Source of the DNA: Pelolinea submarina
Lineage (GTDB): Bacteria; Chloroflexota; Anaerolineae; Anaerolineales; Anaerolineaceae
DNA length: 64,000 bases
Direction: 5' to 3'
Assembly: GCF_003966975.1 (NCBI RefSeq)
Contig: NZ_AP018437.1
Coordinates: 2,108,001-2,172,000, forward strand
Numbering within the stretch: the first letter of the stretch is position 1; each line of letters starts with the position of its first letter. Shown here piece by piece: positions 52,950 to 62,749 of this stretch. Made by a program: the position numbers and the translations under genes. The notes beneath the pieces are model-generated. The model had not been told where the DNA came from. It saw only the letters and a list, made by a program, of their open reading frames with translations, and made no database searches.

Positions 52950-55172
52950 ATGACTTTTGAAGATTTATTGAAGATTCTGCCGGAAAATTATAGTGTTGTT
53001 GATCGTGAACTGATCAAGAATGCTTATACATTGGCGGAAGAAGCTCACCGCGGTCAATTGCGCGCTTCCGGCGAACCTTACATCACGCACTGTGTTGCCG
53101 TGGCATATATCCTGGCAGAATTGAAAGTTCCGCCAGTCATTATCGCGGCAGCCTTGCTGCACGATACGGTTGAGGACACTTCAGTAACCCTGGATGATTT
53201 GAAGAATAAATTCGGAGATGAGATTGCATCTCTGGTGGATGGTGTCACAAAGCTGACCAATCTCCCGCGTGTTTCGCGCGGCGGGAAGCGGGAAGATGAA
53301 GGAAAACTCCCGTCAGGAGTCCACTCTGAGGAAGACCAACTCATTATGGGTGAGGCTCTTGAGAAAAGCCGTAAGAAAGACTTGGCCACGGAAACACTGC
53401 GGAAAACCCTGATGGCTATGGGGGACGATGTCCGTGTGGTGATGATCAAACTGGCCGATCGTCTCCACAACATGCGCACTTTGAGCTACATCCCTGAATC
53501 AAAACGCTACCGTATCGCCAAAGAGACCATGGATATCTTTGCTCCCCTCGCCAATCGGCTGGGAATCTGGCAAATTAAATGGGAATTGGAAGATCTGGCT
53601 TTCCGCTATACGCAGCCGGAAGAATATAAAGCCATCGCTGAAAAGTTGTCTGATCGCCGTGTGAATCGTGAGGCAGAAGTTAATAAAATCATTGCAGAGC
53701 TTGAAAAAGTTCTCAGTGAAGGCGGGATCAAAGCTGAAATCAGCGGGCGTCCAAAGCATATTTATTCTATATATCAAAAGATGGTTCAAAAGGATAAATC
53801 CTTTGAAATGGTACGCGATCTGCGCGGTGTGCGCCTGATTGTGCAGGACATTCCATCATGTTATGCCGCTCTGGGTATTATCCATACTCACTGGCGGCCG
53901 ATTCCCAACGAATTCGACGATTACATTGCCGCCCCGAAGGATAATTTCTATCAATCCATTCACACCTCTGTAATTTATAACGATGGTAAACCTCTGGAAG
54001 TTCAAATTCGTACGGAAGCCATGCATCACTCTGCTGAATACGGTATCGCTGCGCACTGGCTTTATAAAGAAAAAGGCAATCAGGACGACCACTACCAGCA
54101 GCGTGTAACTTGGCTGCGAAAGCTAATGGAATGGCGCCAGGACGTAGATGATGCCCAGGAATTCGTTGATGGGGTCAAATCCGACGTATTTGAAGACCGT
54201 GCATATGTATTCACGCCGCGCGGCGATATCATTGACCTCCCCATCGGTTCGACGCCTATTGACTTTGCCTACGCCGTGCATACCGAGGTCGGCAACCGCT
54301 GCCGCGGCGCGAAGATCAATGGCAAACTGGTTCCACTGGATTACAAGCTTAAGACCGGCGACCAGGTAGAGATTCTGACTGCTAAACGCGGCGGTCCTTC
54401 ACGTGATTGGCTGAATATGCACTTGGGATTGGTTAATACCCAGCGTGCGCGCGCCAAAATCCGCCAATGGTTTAAAAAGCAGGATCGCGAACAAAACCTA
54501 TCTCAGGGCCGTGAAATTCTGGATAAGGAATTGAAACGTCTGGGGATTGTAGACCTCGATATCGACGATCTGGGTAAGTACTTTGAATATAAAGGCTCTG
54601 AGGACCTGTACGTGGCTCTGGGCTGTGGTGATTTGGCTATTGGCAAGATCATCAACCATATTCAGGAAGTTGAAAAAGAAAATAGTGATCCGCTCTTCAC
54701 CGTTTCTCCGGTGGCGGTTGAACGCAAAGACAGCGAATCTGTCAACGTTCTGGGATTGAAAGGCATCCTGACCAGTTTCGCTAAGTGCTGCAACCCTGCT
54801 CCTGGAGACGAGATTGTCGGCTATATCACCCGTGGGCGTGGCGCGACTATCCATCGCAATGACTGTCCCAATATCCTGCGCATGAAGGACAGGGAACGCC
54901 TGGTAAAGGTCAGCTGGGGCGAAGCCAAACGCACCTTCCCGGTTTCCATCATGATTAAGGCTTACGACCGCCAGGGCTTGATGGGCGATATTTCCACAGT
55001 GCTCGGCAATGAAGGCATCAACATGCGCGACATCCATATCACCATCTCCAATAATCTGGCTACGATCAATTTGTTATTGGACATTGGTGATATCAGCCAG
55101 TTAAGCCGCGTACTCACACTCATGGAATCCCTTCCAAATGTAATGGAAGCCTTCCGTGTCAAACCCGGATAA
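52950..55172 (+). CDS. Bifunctional (p)ppGpp synthetase/hydrolase (RSH)
   Basis: 740 residues. HD hydrolase with intact metal residues His47, His71-Asp72 (LLHDTVEDT) and Asp170 (KLADRLHNMRTL). The synthetase domain (RDLRGVRLIV, PKDNFYQSIHTSVI, EVQIRTEAMHHSAEYGIAAHW) is followed by TGS (VFTPRGDIIDLPIGSTPIDFAYAVHTEVG), a zinc-finger/CC region (FAKCCNPAPGDEIVGYITRGRGATIHRNDCPN) and a C-terminal ACT. So it can both make and degrade the alarmone. An extra ~40 charged residues (about 103-146) are inserted in the HD domain between VTKL and the LRK helix. Confidence 0.96.
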   Translation: MTFEDLLKILPENYSVVDRELIKNAYTLAEEAHRGQLRASGEPYITHCVAVAYILAELKVPPVIIAAALLHDTVEDTSVTLDDLKNKFGDEIASLVDGVTKLTNLPRVSRGGKREDEGKLPSGVHSEEDQLIMGEALEKSRKKDLATETLRKTLMAMGDDVRVVMIKLADRLHNMRTLSYIPESKRYRIAKETMDIFAPLANRLGIWQIKWELEDLAFRYTQPEEYKAIAEKLSDRRVNREAEVNKIIAELEKVLSEGGIKAEISGRPKHIYSIYQKMVQKDKSFEMVRDLRGVRLIVQDIPSCYAALGIIHTHWRPIPNEFDDYIAAPKDNFYQSIHTSVIYNDGKPLEVQIRTEAMHHSAEYGIAAHWLYKEKGNQDDHYQQRVTWLRKLMEWRQDVDDAQEFVDGVKSDVFEDRAYVFTPRGDIIDLPIGSTPIDFAYAVHTEVGNRCRGAKINGKLVPLDYKLKTGDQVEILTAKRGGPSRDWLNMHLGLVNTQRARAKIRQWFKKQDREQNLSQGREILDKELKRLGIVDLDIDDLGKYFEYKGSEDLYVALGCGDLAIGKIINHIQEVEKENSDPLFTVSPVAVERKDSESVNVLGLKGILTSFAKCCNPAPGDEIVGYITRGRGATIHRNDCPNILRMKDRERLVKVSWGEAKRTFPVSIMIKAYDRQGLMGDISTVLGNEGINMRDIHITISNNLATINLLLDIGDISQLSRVLTLMESLPNVMEAFRVKPG

Positions 55173-55270
55173 ATTCTTTAAATAACGTGAACCAATAACG
55201 CTTCAGAATGAAATGAAGCAATTTTTTTATATACACCCCCTGTCGCTGGTTTCAAAAAACTTGTTTAAAG

Positions 55271-55435
55271 TTATTTCTTGTCTTTTTTCTCTTTCTTTTC
55301 CTTCTTTTCTTTCTTATCCTTTTTTTCTTTTTTCTCTTTCTTTTCTTTCTTTTCCTTTTTATCCTTCTTGTCCAAGTTTTCTACTTTATCTTTCTTGTGT
55401 TTCTTTTCCTTTTCGTCCTTGTCTTTTTTACCCAT
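55271..55435 (-). CDS. 54-residue Lys/Glu/Asp-repeat mini-protein
   Basis: Reading the minus strand from ATG at 55435 to TAA at 55271: 54 residues, over half lysine, nearly all the rest Glu or Asp. From residue 23 on it is a run of (D/E)KK triplets. Only Val18, Asn20 and Leu21 break the charge pattern, with one His13. GAAGGAG stands 7 bases before the ATG, and TATAAT at 55473-55478 (minus) could be its -10. A proper RBS, start and stop argue that it is translated. Function unknown; a highly basic/acidic disordered or single-helix protein that may bind nucleic acid or polyphosphate (inference). Confidence 0.7.
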   Translation of the reverse strand: MGKKDKDEKEKKHKKDKVENLDKKDKKEKKEKKEKKEKKDKKEKKEKKEKKDKK

Positions 55436-55539
55436 AGTATTTCTCCTTCAAGCCAGAATATTTGATAATTTGATTATATATGCGGTTTTATTTCTAACTA
55501 TACATAATAATTATTAATATCCTGTTAAATCGGTTAAAT

Positions 55540-55566
55540 AAAAAACGCCCCTTCCGGAGCGTTTAG
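55540..55566 (-). terminator. Terminator after tRNA-Gln
   Basis: Minus strand ACGCTCC/GGGGCGT hairpin (one G-U) followed by T6. Confidence 0.85.
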
Positions 55567-55567
55567 G

Positions 55568-55638
55568 CTGGGGGCAAAGGATTCGAACCTCTATATACAG
55601 ATTCAGAGTCTGCAGTCCTGCCGTTAGACGAGCCCCCA
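55568..55638 (-). tRNA. tRNA-Gln (anticodon CTG)
   Basis: Acceptor TGGGGGC pairs with GCCCCCA (55632-55638 with 55569-55575), discriminator G. Anticodon loop CTCTGAA gives CTG (complement of 55604-55606). T arm AGGTTCGAATCCTT. CCA not encoded. Confidence 0.96.
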
Positions 55639-55692
55639 AAATGGGTGCGGGCATTATTTTACCACTTTTTTATTCCCGCACATAGATTTTTC

Positions 55693-57171
55693 TTAAATTA
55701 ATTTTAAACTTTCTTCAACCCTTTGAATAGTGCGTTCTTTGCCTAAAACCTGCATGCAATCAAACAAAGGCGGGGTCGCACGCTGACCGGAAATTGCTTC
55801 CCGCAGGAAACTGAAGAATTCTTTTGGAGTGAGCTCATTCTGATTCATATAATCCGTTAGTTTTTCCTCCAGCACCGCAATTGTCCAATCAGAAACTCTG
55901 TTTATCACGTTCAGAGCCCCTTCGCCAATCCGGTGGGTTTCCTGGCTGGTTTTGCCTTCAATTGCCAATGATTCTGGTGCATGCGTAATTGAGTTCTTGA
56001 AAAGGAACGCGCACTTTTCTACAGAATCATCCAGCGTCGTGATACGGTCTCTGACCAGAGGCGCAATGGCTTCCATATCCTTGATAGTCACGTTATAACC
56101 CGCTTTTTCAAAGAAAGGTTGGATACGCCCACCCAAATCGGTGTCATCCAGCACTTTAATATGTTGCTTGTTGAAATAATCCAGCTTGGAGAAGTTGATT
56201 GCGGCCGGAGAGGGATTCAATTTTTCCAGCGAGAATTTCTCTACCAGATCATCCAGGGTAAAGAATTCGGTATGGTCGTCGTAACTCCACCCCATCAGCG
56301 CCACCCAATTGATCACTGCTTCCGGTAAATATCCCAAATCTTCAAGGTCCTTGATAAAAATGGAATAGCCGTCATTACTCAGGTCGGCCGCTTCACGCTT
56401 GCTCATCTTTCCTTTTCCACTTGGTTTTAGGAACACGGATAAATGCACCCATACCGGTTCTTTCCATCCAAATGCCTGCCAAATCAGGCTGTGCAAAGGA
56501 GAAGTAGGCAGCCATTCCGATCCGCGGATTACGTGGGTAACTTTCATTAAATAATCATCCACAATCGCGGCCAGGTGATATAAAGCCCAACCATCAGATT
56601 TCACCAGGATAAAATCATCCAGGTTTGCATTCTCAAATACAATATCGCCGCGCAGTAAGTCGTGCACTACAGTAGTGCCCTGTTTGGGGGATTTGAAGCG
56701 GATAACGTGTGGTTCTCCGTTCTTTACCCGCTCTTCGGCCTCTGCTTTGTTCAGATTGCGGCAAAACCCATCATAATGGGGAAGCTGTTTGTCTTTTTGT
56801 TTTTCCTGCCTTACTTTCGATAAACGCTCCGAGGAACAAAAACAATAATACGCCATGTCCTTTTCAATCAGCTCATGGGCGAATTTTTGGTAAATTTCTT
56901 TTCTTTCCGATTGCCGGTAGGGTCCGTACGGGCCGCCCTTATCGGGACCTTCATCCCAATCAATCCCTAACCAGCGCATACTGTTCATCAGTTCTTCTTC
57001 TGCGCCTTCTACGAGCCTTTTACGGTCAGTATCTTCAATTCTCAGGATAAATTGCCCTTGTGTCTGTTTGGCAATTAGGTAATCATATAATGCCGTCCGC
57101 GCCGATCCCAAATGAACATGGCCGGTAGGCGAAGGGGCAAATCGAACTCGATAATGGTTTTCCTGTGACAT
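55693..57171 (-). CDS. gltX: Glutamyl-tRNA synthetase
   Basis: 492 residues from ATG at 57171 (GGAGG three bases upstream); an open extension to 57306 runs into rodA and is rejected. Class I synthetase: FAPSPTGHVHLGSART (HIGH motif), RIEDTDRKR, DGWALYHLAAIVDDYLMKVTHVIRG, GKMSKREA (KMSKS motif), C-terminal anticodon domain. Last gene of the cell-shape/division cluster. Lies near tRNA-Gln. Confidence 0.97.
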   Translation of the reverse strand: MSQENHYRVRFAPSPTGHVHLGSARTALYDYLIAKQTQGQFILRIEDTDRKRLVEGAEEELMNSMRWLGIDWDEGPDKGGPYGPYRQSERKEIYQKFAHELIEKDMAYYCFCSSERLSKVRQEKQKDKQLPHYDGFCRNLNKAEAEERVKNGEPHVIRFKSPKQGTTVVHDLLRGDIVFENANLDDFILVKSDGWALYHLAAIVDDYLMKVTHVIRGSEWLPTSPLHSLIWQAFGWKEPVWVHLSVFLKPSGKGKMSKREAADLSNDGYSIFIKDLEDLGYLPEAVINWVALMGWSYDDHTEFFTLDDLVEKFSLEKLNPSPAAINFSKLDYFNKQHIKVLDDTDLGGRIQPFFEKAGYNVTIKDMEAIAPLVRDRITTLDDSVEKCAFLFKNSITHAPESLAIEGKTSQETHRIGEGALNVINRVSDWTIAVLEEKLTDYMNQNELTPKEFFSFLREAISGQRATPPLFDCMQVLGKERTIQRVEESLKLI

Positions 57172-57184
57172 CTTCCTCCAGATG

Positions 57185-58279
57185 CTAACTAATATTTCCC
57201 TTTCGCAGGGATACGCTTTCAACCAGTCCGATGCCCAGAATGGTGCTGAGCAGTGAACTGCCTCCGTAACTGACAAATGGCAATGGCAACCCGGAAACAG
57301 GCACAACGTTCAGGTTTACACCGATATTCACGGCTGCCTGAAAAAACAGCATGGCTGCATAGGCATATGCGATCAATGAACCATACAGGTCGCTGGCAGA
57401 GCGCCCAACTTCCAGGCAGCGCCAAATGACAAATACGATCAACAGCATGACCACCATCGTGCCGACAAAACCGAATTCCTCCGCCATAGCCGAAAATATA
57501 AAGTCGGTGTGCCGTACTTTTAGGAACCTTAATTGAACTTGTGTGCCCTGTCCATAACCCTGCCCCAAGAGTCCGCCAGAGCCAATGGTAATTAATGCTT
57601 GTTCCACATTATAGGTATCGCCATAACTGGCTTCCGGGTCGGGGAAAATGAAGTTAAGAATGCGGCCTCTTTGATAGTCTTCCAAAAGCGGAAACGCGGC
57701 TGCTATCAAAACAAGTCCTACTATTCCCAAAATGAGCAAGTATTTCAAAGGTAATCCACTGATCCACAGAAGCGCGGCCCAGATTACCATGATAACGATT
57801 GAGGTACTTAAATTCGGTTGAAGCAAAATCCAAATGACCACACCAAACGTCATCAAAAAACTTTGGATTATCCATTTCATGTCATGGGGTTTATCATAAT
57901 TCTTGGCAAAATAATCAGCCAAAACCATAATCATCAGGATCTTCACAATTTCAGAGGGTTGGATCATGATGACACCCGTATCCAACCAACGGGCTGATCC
58001 ATAACTAACCTCTCCAACCACGTAAATTACGATCAGTGAAGCGATGGCAAAAATGTAGATGAATCGGGCCAACGATCCCCAGTAATGGTAATCAATTGCT
58101 GCCATGATCAACATCAAAACCGTTCCGCCAGCCAGATACAACGGCTGCCGGGATACGGCTTGTTCCAGGTTTACATTTCCGGCTATGGCAGATTGGATCA
58201 TCATGATGCCAAAGATGCTCAGGAAAATGGCAGCACCAAAGAGCCAGAAATCGAAATTTCGCCAGATAATTCGCTTCAT
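57185..58279 (-). CDS. rodA: Rod-shape SEDS glycosyltransferase RodA
   Basis: 364 residues, about ten TM helices. SEDS marks: GSARWLDTGVIMIQPSEIVKILMIMVLADYF, LQPNLSTSIVIMVIWAALLW, DFIFSAMAEEFGFVG, NVVPVSGLPLPFVSYGGSSLLSTILGIGLVESV. Polymerises lipid II in the elongasome with PBP2 (mrdA), encoded four genes upstream. Confidence 0.96.
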   Translation of the reverse strand: MKRIIWRNFDFWLFGAAIFLSIFGIMMIQSAIAGNVNLEQAVSRQPLYLAGGTVLMLIMAAIDYHYWGSLARFIYIFAIASLIVIYVVGEVSYGSARWLDTGVIMIQPSEIVKILMIMVLADYFAKNYDKPHDMKWIIQSFLMTFGVVIWILLQPNLSTSIVIMVIWAALLWISGLPLKYLLILGIVGLVLIAAAFPLLEDYQRGRILNFIFPDPEASYGDTYNVEQALITIGSGGLLGQGYGQGTQVQLRFLKVRHTDFIFSAMAEEFGFVGTMVVMLLIVFVIWRCLEVGRSASDLYGSLIAYAYAAMLFFQAAVNIGVNLNVVPVSGLPLPFVSYGGSSLLSTILGIGLVESVSLRKGNIS

Positions 58280-58311
58280 TTTATTTTTTAATTAATAATT
58301 TATTCTGGTAA

Positions 58312-58578
58312 TTAACTTACCTTTTTACGGTCATAATGCTTCAGGGGAATATCAGCCACTAAACGCTGTTCCCGGCCTTCATGCATCATGGTAATTTTCA
58401 CAGATTCCGGTTCAATCGCGATATGTTGGGAGATAGTTTTTAATATATCATCCTTGAGTTCTTCCATCGTTTCCGGGTTGATGTCCGTGCGGTCATGAAT
58501 TAATACTAATTTCAACCGCTCTTTTGCCTCATCAGCGCTGCCGGTTTGGCCGCTGATCCTTTTTAGCCAATCAGCCAT
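58312..58578 (-). CDS. minE: Cell division topological specificity factor MinE
   Basis: 88 residues. N-terminal membrane/MinD-contact region with AKERLKLVLIHDRTDINPETMEELKDDILKTISQHIAIEPESVKI, the conserved MinE core. 15 bases after minD. Confidence 0.96.
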   Translation of the reverse strand: MADWLKRISGQTGSADEAKERLKLVLIHDRTDINPETMEELKDDILKTISQHIAIEPESVKITMMHEGREQRLVADIPLKHYDRKKVS

Positions 58579-58593
58579 TTCATCAACCTCCTT

Positions 58594-59385
58594 TTATTTA
58601 AACATCCGCGATAATTTATGTAAGAAATCGTCCTTGAAATCCATATTAAGTAGAGGGATTTCATCTCCCATCAATCTACGGGAAATGTTTCTAAAAGCTT
58701 GTCCTGCCCTGGATTTTTCGTCCAAAGCCACTGGTTTCCCGACATTGGTACTTACAATCACATTTTCATCTTCAGGGACAATTCCGATCAATTTGATGGC
58801 CAGTAATTCCAAAACATCTTCCGCGTCCAGCATATCACCGCGCTGTACCATAGCCGGATTCAAACGGTTGATGATCAGTTTGGCGGGTTCTTTCTGTTCT
58901 GCTTCGATTAGCCCGATAATCCGATCCGCGTCCCGCACTGCCGATACATCCGGATTAGTAATCACCAGAATTTCATCGGCCGGTGCAATTGCGTTTCTGA
59001 ATCCTCTTTCGATTCCTGCCGGTGAATCAATAATGACCCAATCGGCTTCATCGCGTAAATCTTCTCCCAATTTCATCATGTCGCTGGGTGAAATGGCATT
59101 TTTATCGCGCGTTTGAGCAGCGGGGATGAGATGTAAATCATCAAAGCGTTTATCACGAATCATGGCTTGTTTTAGTCGGCAGCGGCCTTCTATTACATCC
59201 ACTAAATCGTATACAATGCGATTTTCCAGTCCCATTACAACATCCAGATTGCGCAAGCCAATATCTGCATCCAAGCAAACCACTCGTTGACCTATTTGGG
59301 CCAAAGCGACGGCAAGATTAGCGGTGGCTGTAGTTTTACCAACCCCTCCTTTTCCCGATGTAACCGTTATTATTTTTGCTGTCAT
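58594..59385 (-). CDS. minD: Septum site-determining ATPase MinD
   Basis: 263 residues. Deviant Walker A SGKGGVGKTTATANLA, LDADIGLRNLDVVMGLENRIVYDLVDV, IDSPAGIERGF, and a C-terminal amphipathic membrane-targeting helix (FKDDFLHKLSRMFK). Recruits MinC and oscillates with MinE. Confidence 0.97.
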   Translation of the reverse strand: MTAKIITVTSGKGGVGKTTATANLAVALAQIGQRVVCLDADIGLRNLDVVMGLENRIVYDLVDVIEGRCRLKQAMIRDKRFDDLHLIPAAQTRDKNAISPSDMMKLGEDLRDEADWVIIDSPAGIERGFRNAIAPADEILVITNPDVSAVRDADRIIGLIEAEQKEPAKLIINRLNPAMVQRGDMLDAEDVLELLAIKLIGIVPEDENVIVSTNVGKPVALDEKSRAGQAFRNISRRLMGDEIPLLNMDFKDDFLHKLSRMFK

Positions 59386-59422
59386 GCTTTCCTCAAATGA
59401 ATAGATTATTAATAGATTATTT

Positions 59423-60115
59423 TTATTCTATCAGTTTATGTTGTTCCCAATCGACAAACCGCAGACTATTTCCCTCAATGATAACTTTACATACTTTTTT
59501 CTTGGGTTTTATTTTTAATTTACTTTCACGATAAGCTATATTGGCTATGCGCATTTTTTCTGTGCTGATTTCCAGTGCGGCAATGACCTCTTTTTCCGAA
59601 CCTTCAATTCCTGCATACACTGTTCCTTTTATCTTTCCCCATACATAAATAGACCCGCTTGCAATTACCTCGGCTCCCGGATTGATATCCCCGTCAACAA
59701 TCACGGTACCGGAGTATTTTACGGAAGTGCCCGACCTTAGTGTTTTTTTTATCATCAGGGCTGATTCACCGTCATAGAGCGCCCGCGGCAAATCTTCCTC
59801 ATTTACTTTCAAAACACTCTTTTTCGTGGATAGTCCCAGAGTTTCCGCAACAGCTTCGGTTGCGGGCGATTGACTTAATAATGCAAAAAGTGTCACATTA
59901 CGGTCGGCTAATTTATCGCGCAATTTGCAAACCTCAACCGCGCGTAATTTTCTCTCACCGACATCAATCGCAATCTTGGCGCCTTCGAAGAATTCACATC
60001 TTCCATCAATCTGCTGCATCAGGGCATCAAAGTTTTTCTGCCAATCCCCCTCTCCCATCGTAACCAGGAGCCCTTCTCGAAATCCTTTTATCGGGAATGC
60101 TTCTAATTTTTCCAT
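59423..60115 (-). CDS. minC: Septum inhibitor MinC
   Basis: 230 residues. N-terminal FtsZ-inhibiting domain (FPIKGFREGLLVTMGEGDWQKNFDALMQQI) and a C-terminal beta-helix with VDGDINPGAEVIASGSIYVWGKIKGTVYAG, the MinD-binding signature. Confidence 0.95.
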   Translation of the reverse strand: MEKLEAFPIKGFREGLLVTMGEGDWQKNFDALMQQIDGRCEFFEGAKIAIDVGERKLRAVEVCKLRDKLADRNVTLFALLSQSPATEAVAETLGLSTKKSVLKVNEEDLPRALYDGESALMIKKTLRSGTSVKYSGTVIVDGDINPGAEVIASGSIYVWGKIKGTVYAGIEGSEKEVIAALEISTEKMRIANIAYRESKLKIKPKKKVCKVIIEGNSLRFVDWEQHKLIE

Positions 60116-60132
60116 GGCTCTATTCTTCCCTG

Positions 60133-62253
60133 CTATTCAATTTCTTCGACTACTTCCGGCTCACCGGCATCAATTGCCTTTAGCTCAAAATACGCTTCAA
60201 AGACTTTACGTGCAATAGGACCGGCCACACTGGCTCCCTCACCACCGTTGTAGACAAACGCCACCACGGCGATTTCAGGATCATCATAAGGAGCATATCC
60301 CACAAACCACGAGTGAGTTGGCCAACTGCCGGGAATGCACAATCCTTTTTCCTGGGCAACATTATCGCAGTATTCCGCCGTTCCGGTCTTGCCCGCAACC
60401 GGGATTTCTTTTCCATTGATGATGATGTTATTCAGGTAGTTATGGGCTGTACCCTCAGTATCAGCGACAACTTTGCGCATTCCTTCCTGAGTCAGGTCAA
60501 TAACCCAGGGAGCCACGGTTTTCTTTTCTTCAGTGGCAATTCCGTTTTCGTCAAAAACAGTGATCAACGGATCTTTGGTAATGTCCCATTTTACTTTTGG
60601 GGTAAAAGATTGAATCACATTTCCATCAGAATCCAGCACCTCTCGAACCAGTGTCGGCTGCATATAAACTCCATCATTGGCAATAATGGCCGCGGATTCT
60701 ACTACCTGCAAAGCGGTGGAAAGCACATAGCCCTGGCCCATAGCGGCAATGTAAGTGTCTCCGGTGGACCAGTTTTCGCTCATATTAATACGTTTCCAAG
60801 CGGAAGTTGGGATCAATCCTTCAGCTTCACCAGGCAATTCGATCCCAGTAGCCTGTCCGTAACTCAGTGCTTTGGCATATTCAGCCAACCGATCAATTCC
60901 CAGGCCCTCATCAACTTCTCCCGCGTAACCGCCGCCTACTTTATAGAAATAGATATCGCAAGAAAGCGCAATCGCGCGGGTGTAGCTGACTTGTCCATGC
61001 CCCAATTCGTCATAACATACATATTCCCGTTCATAACCAGGGTCGTTTGGAGAATATTTCTCAGTAATCGTAATTTTGCCAGGGCAGGTCAGACTTTGGT
61101 TTGGCGTAACTACTCCTTCATTCATAACGCCTATTGCGGTTGACAGCTTAAAGACAGATCCCGGGGGATGTTCCGCTGAAATGGCATGGTTAAACAACGG
61201 CGTTAAAGGATCAGCCAGGAGCTGATTGTAATAATATGCGGGGATGTATTTCGCCATACGATTGTTTTCAAACGTAGGGTAAGACACCATTGCCAGGACT
61301 TCTCCTGTTTTGGGGTTGACTGCGATAGCCACACCGTTTGATGATCGGATGGTATTGAAATACCGGTTCCACCATTGAATTTCCCCGATCAGCGCAGCTT
61401 TGGTTGCGGCTTGAAGTCGGGTGTCAATGGTCAATTTGACATTATTCCCAGGTATCGGGTCAACGGGAGGTTCCAGGTCGCGAATCTCTTTACCGGCCAC
61501 ATCTACTTCCACCACGCGCTTGCCATTCTTTCCAGCCAATATATCGTTGAGTGTGGATTCCACACCTGCATAGCCAACTTTGTCGCGATCGGTGACAAAG
61601 CCTTCTTCACGATAGTATTCTTCTTGCGTAGCCGGAATAGGGCCAAGGAACCCGATTATTTCAGATGTCATATCTCCGGTTGGATATTCTCTGATAGGTT
61701 CGATCTTAATTCCAACGCCCGGCCAATCTGTTGCTTTTTCGCTGATGATCATCGCGGTTTCTTTATCAATATCGCAAGCGACATTCACCGCGGTATAGGG
61801 TGCGTTTGTGTCCTGAATAATCACTATTTCAGCTATACCGAAATCGGTATAGCAGGGTGTAAAAAGTTTTACCGTATCATCGTTTAGCACCCCATTGGAG
61901 ACAGGAATGTCAATCAGTGGCGATAATTCCCGATAGATCTCCTGGATTGCGCCCGGAAGTGGGTTCACGGTTGGATCGCCCGGCAAGTCTGCCGGTGTTA
62001 TCGTCACATTATAGGATGCAACGTTGCGGGCCAGTACGACTCCGTTGCGGTCCATGATAATTCCACGTTCGGTTTGGATATTGATCTCATTGGTACGGTT
62101 GTCTTCAGATTGTTCCAGGTAATAATTCCCGTTGATTATCTGGACAGTAAACAACTTCAATGTATAAAAACCAAATACAATTGCGATTAATATATAAATG
62201 AAGCGAATACGCCACTTATCAATTACAGGCTTATTTCCCTTTGCATTATTCAT
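60133..62253 (-). CDS. mrdA: Penicillin-binding protein 2 (elongasome transpeptidase)
   Basis: 706 residues from ATG 62253 (GGAG upstream, overlapping the end of mreD by 8 bases). One N-terminal TM helix, dimerisation/pedestal domain, then the transpeptidase with SVFK (HPPGSVFKLSTAIG), SCD (LSCDIYFYKVGGG) and KTG (VAGKTGTAEY). Class B PBP. Works with RodA and MreCD. Confidence 0.95.
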   Translation of the reverse strand: MNNAKGNKPVIDKWRIRFIYILIAIVFGFYTLKLFTVQIINGNYYLEQSEDNRTNEINIQTERGIIMDRNGVVLARNVASYNVTITPADLPGDPTVNPLPGAIQEIYRELSPLIDIPVSNGVLNDDTVKLFTPCYTDFGIAEIVIIQDTNAPYTAVNVACDIDKETAMIISEKATDWPGVGIKIEPIREYPTGDMTSEIIGFLGPIPATQEEYYREEGFVTDRDKVGYAGVESTLNDILAGKNGKRVVEVDVAGKEIRDLEPPVDPIPGNNVKLTIDTRLQAATKAALIGEIQWWNRYFNTIRSSNGVAIAVNPKTGEVLAMVSYPTFENNRMAKYIPAYYYNQLLADPLTPLFNHAISAEHPPGSVFKLSTAIGVMNEGVVTPNQSLTCPGKITITEKYSPNDPGYEREYVCYDELGHGQVSYTRAIALSCDIYFYKVGGGYAGEVDEGLGIDRLAEYAKALSYGQATGIELPGEAEGLIPTSAWKRINMSENWSTGDTYIAAMGQGYVLSTALQVVESAAIIANDGVYMQPTLVREVLDSDGNVIQSFTPKVKWDITKDPLITVFDENGIATEEKKTVAPWVIDLTQEGMRKVVADTEGTAHNYLNNIIINGKEIPVAGKTGTAEYCDNVAQEKGLCIPGSWPTHSWFVGYAPYDDPEIAVVAFVYNGGEGASVAGPIARKVFEAYFELKAIDAGEPEVVEEIE

Positions 62254-62749
62254 AATCTTCTCCAGGAAGTACCCATTGCCGCAAATCGGAAACAACCACG
62301 TACATTGGGAAAACGAAAAACAAATTTAGTAGCAAGCTGGGTAGTGTTATATTTCGCAAACTGGTTATTAATCCTGCGTTTACGCCATTTACTTGAAGGT
62401 AAAAAATGCTCAGGATATGTTGAAATATTGTTCCGATGAATACAACAATTATCAACATTAATATTGGTGATTGCCATATTCGCCCAAATAATATTTTTGC
62501 TAAAAGTGCAACAAAAATATAGGAAGCAATAGGGATATAAAATGGCATGGCAGTGATCAAAGCAGTAAACAAACCGCCGACCAACGCCCACACGAATGCA
62601 TTATATCCTTTCTCCTTGACACCCCAACAAGCAACGCCAATTAACACCAAATCAGCACACCCATTAATTAAAGTGATGCGGCTAATGGCTGTTGATTGCA
62701 GCACGGATAACAACAGCATAAAAGGGATTGAAACAAAATTAGCAAGCAT
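62246..62749 (-). CDS. mreD: Rod-shape determining protein MreD
   Basis: 167 residues, five predicted TM helices, between mreC (1-base overlap) and mrdA (8-base overlap). Sequence is divergent, as usual for MreD; the call rests on size, topology and position. Confidence 0.9.
   Translation of the reverse strand: MLANFVSIPFMLLLSVLQSTAISRITLINGCADLVLIGVACWGVKEKGYNAFVWALVGGLFTALITAMPFYIPIASYIFVALLAKILFGRIWQSPILMLIIVVFIGTIFQHILSIFYLQVNGVNAGLITSLRNITLPSLLLNLFFVFPMYVVVSDLRQWVLPGEDYE

Noticed and set aside
55213-55517. Plus-strand Phe/Ser/Leu-rich open frames (74 and 79 codons)
   Set aside because: They are the complement of the Lys/Glu repeat gene. They lack an RBS, and the composition is forced by the poly-purine strand.
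57172-57306. 45-residue N-terminal extension of GltX
   Set aside because: Overlaps the end of rodA; the family starts a few residues before FAPSPTG, and the ATG at 57171 has a strong RBS.
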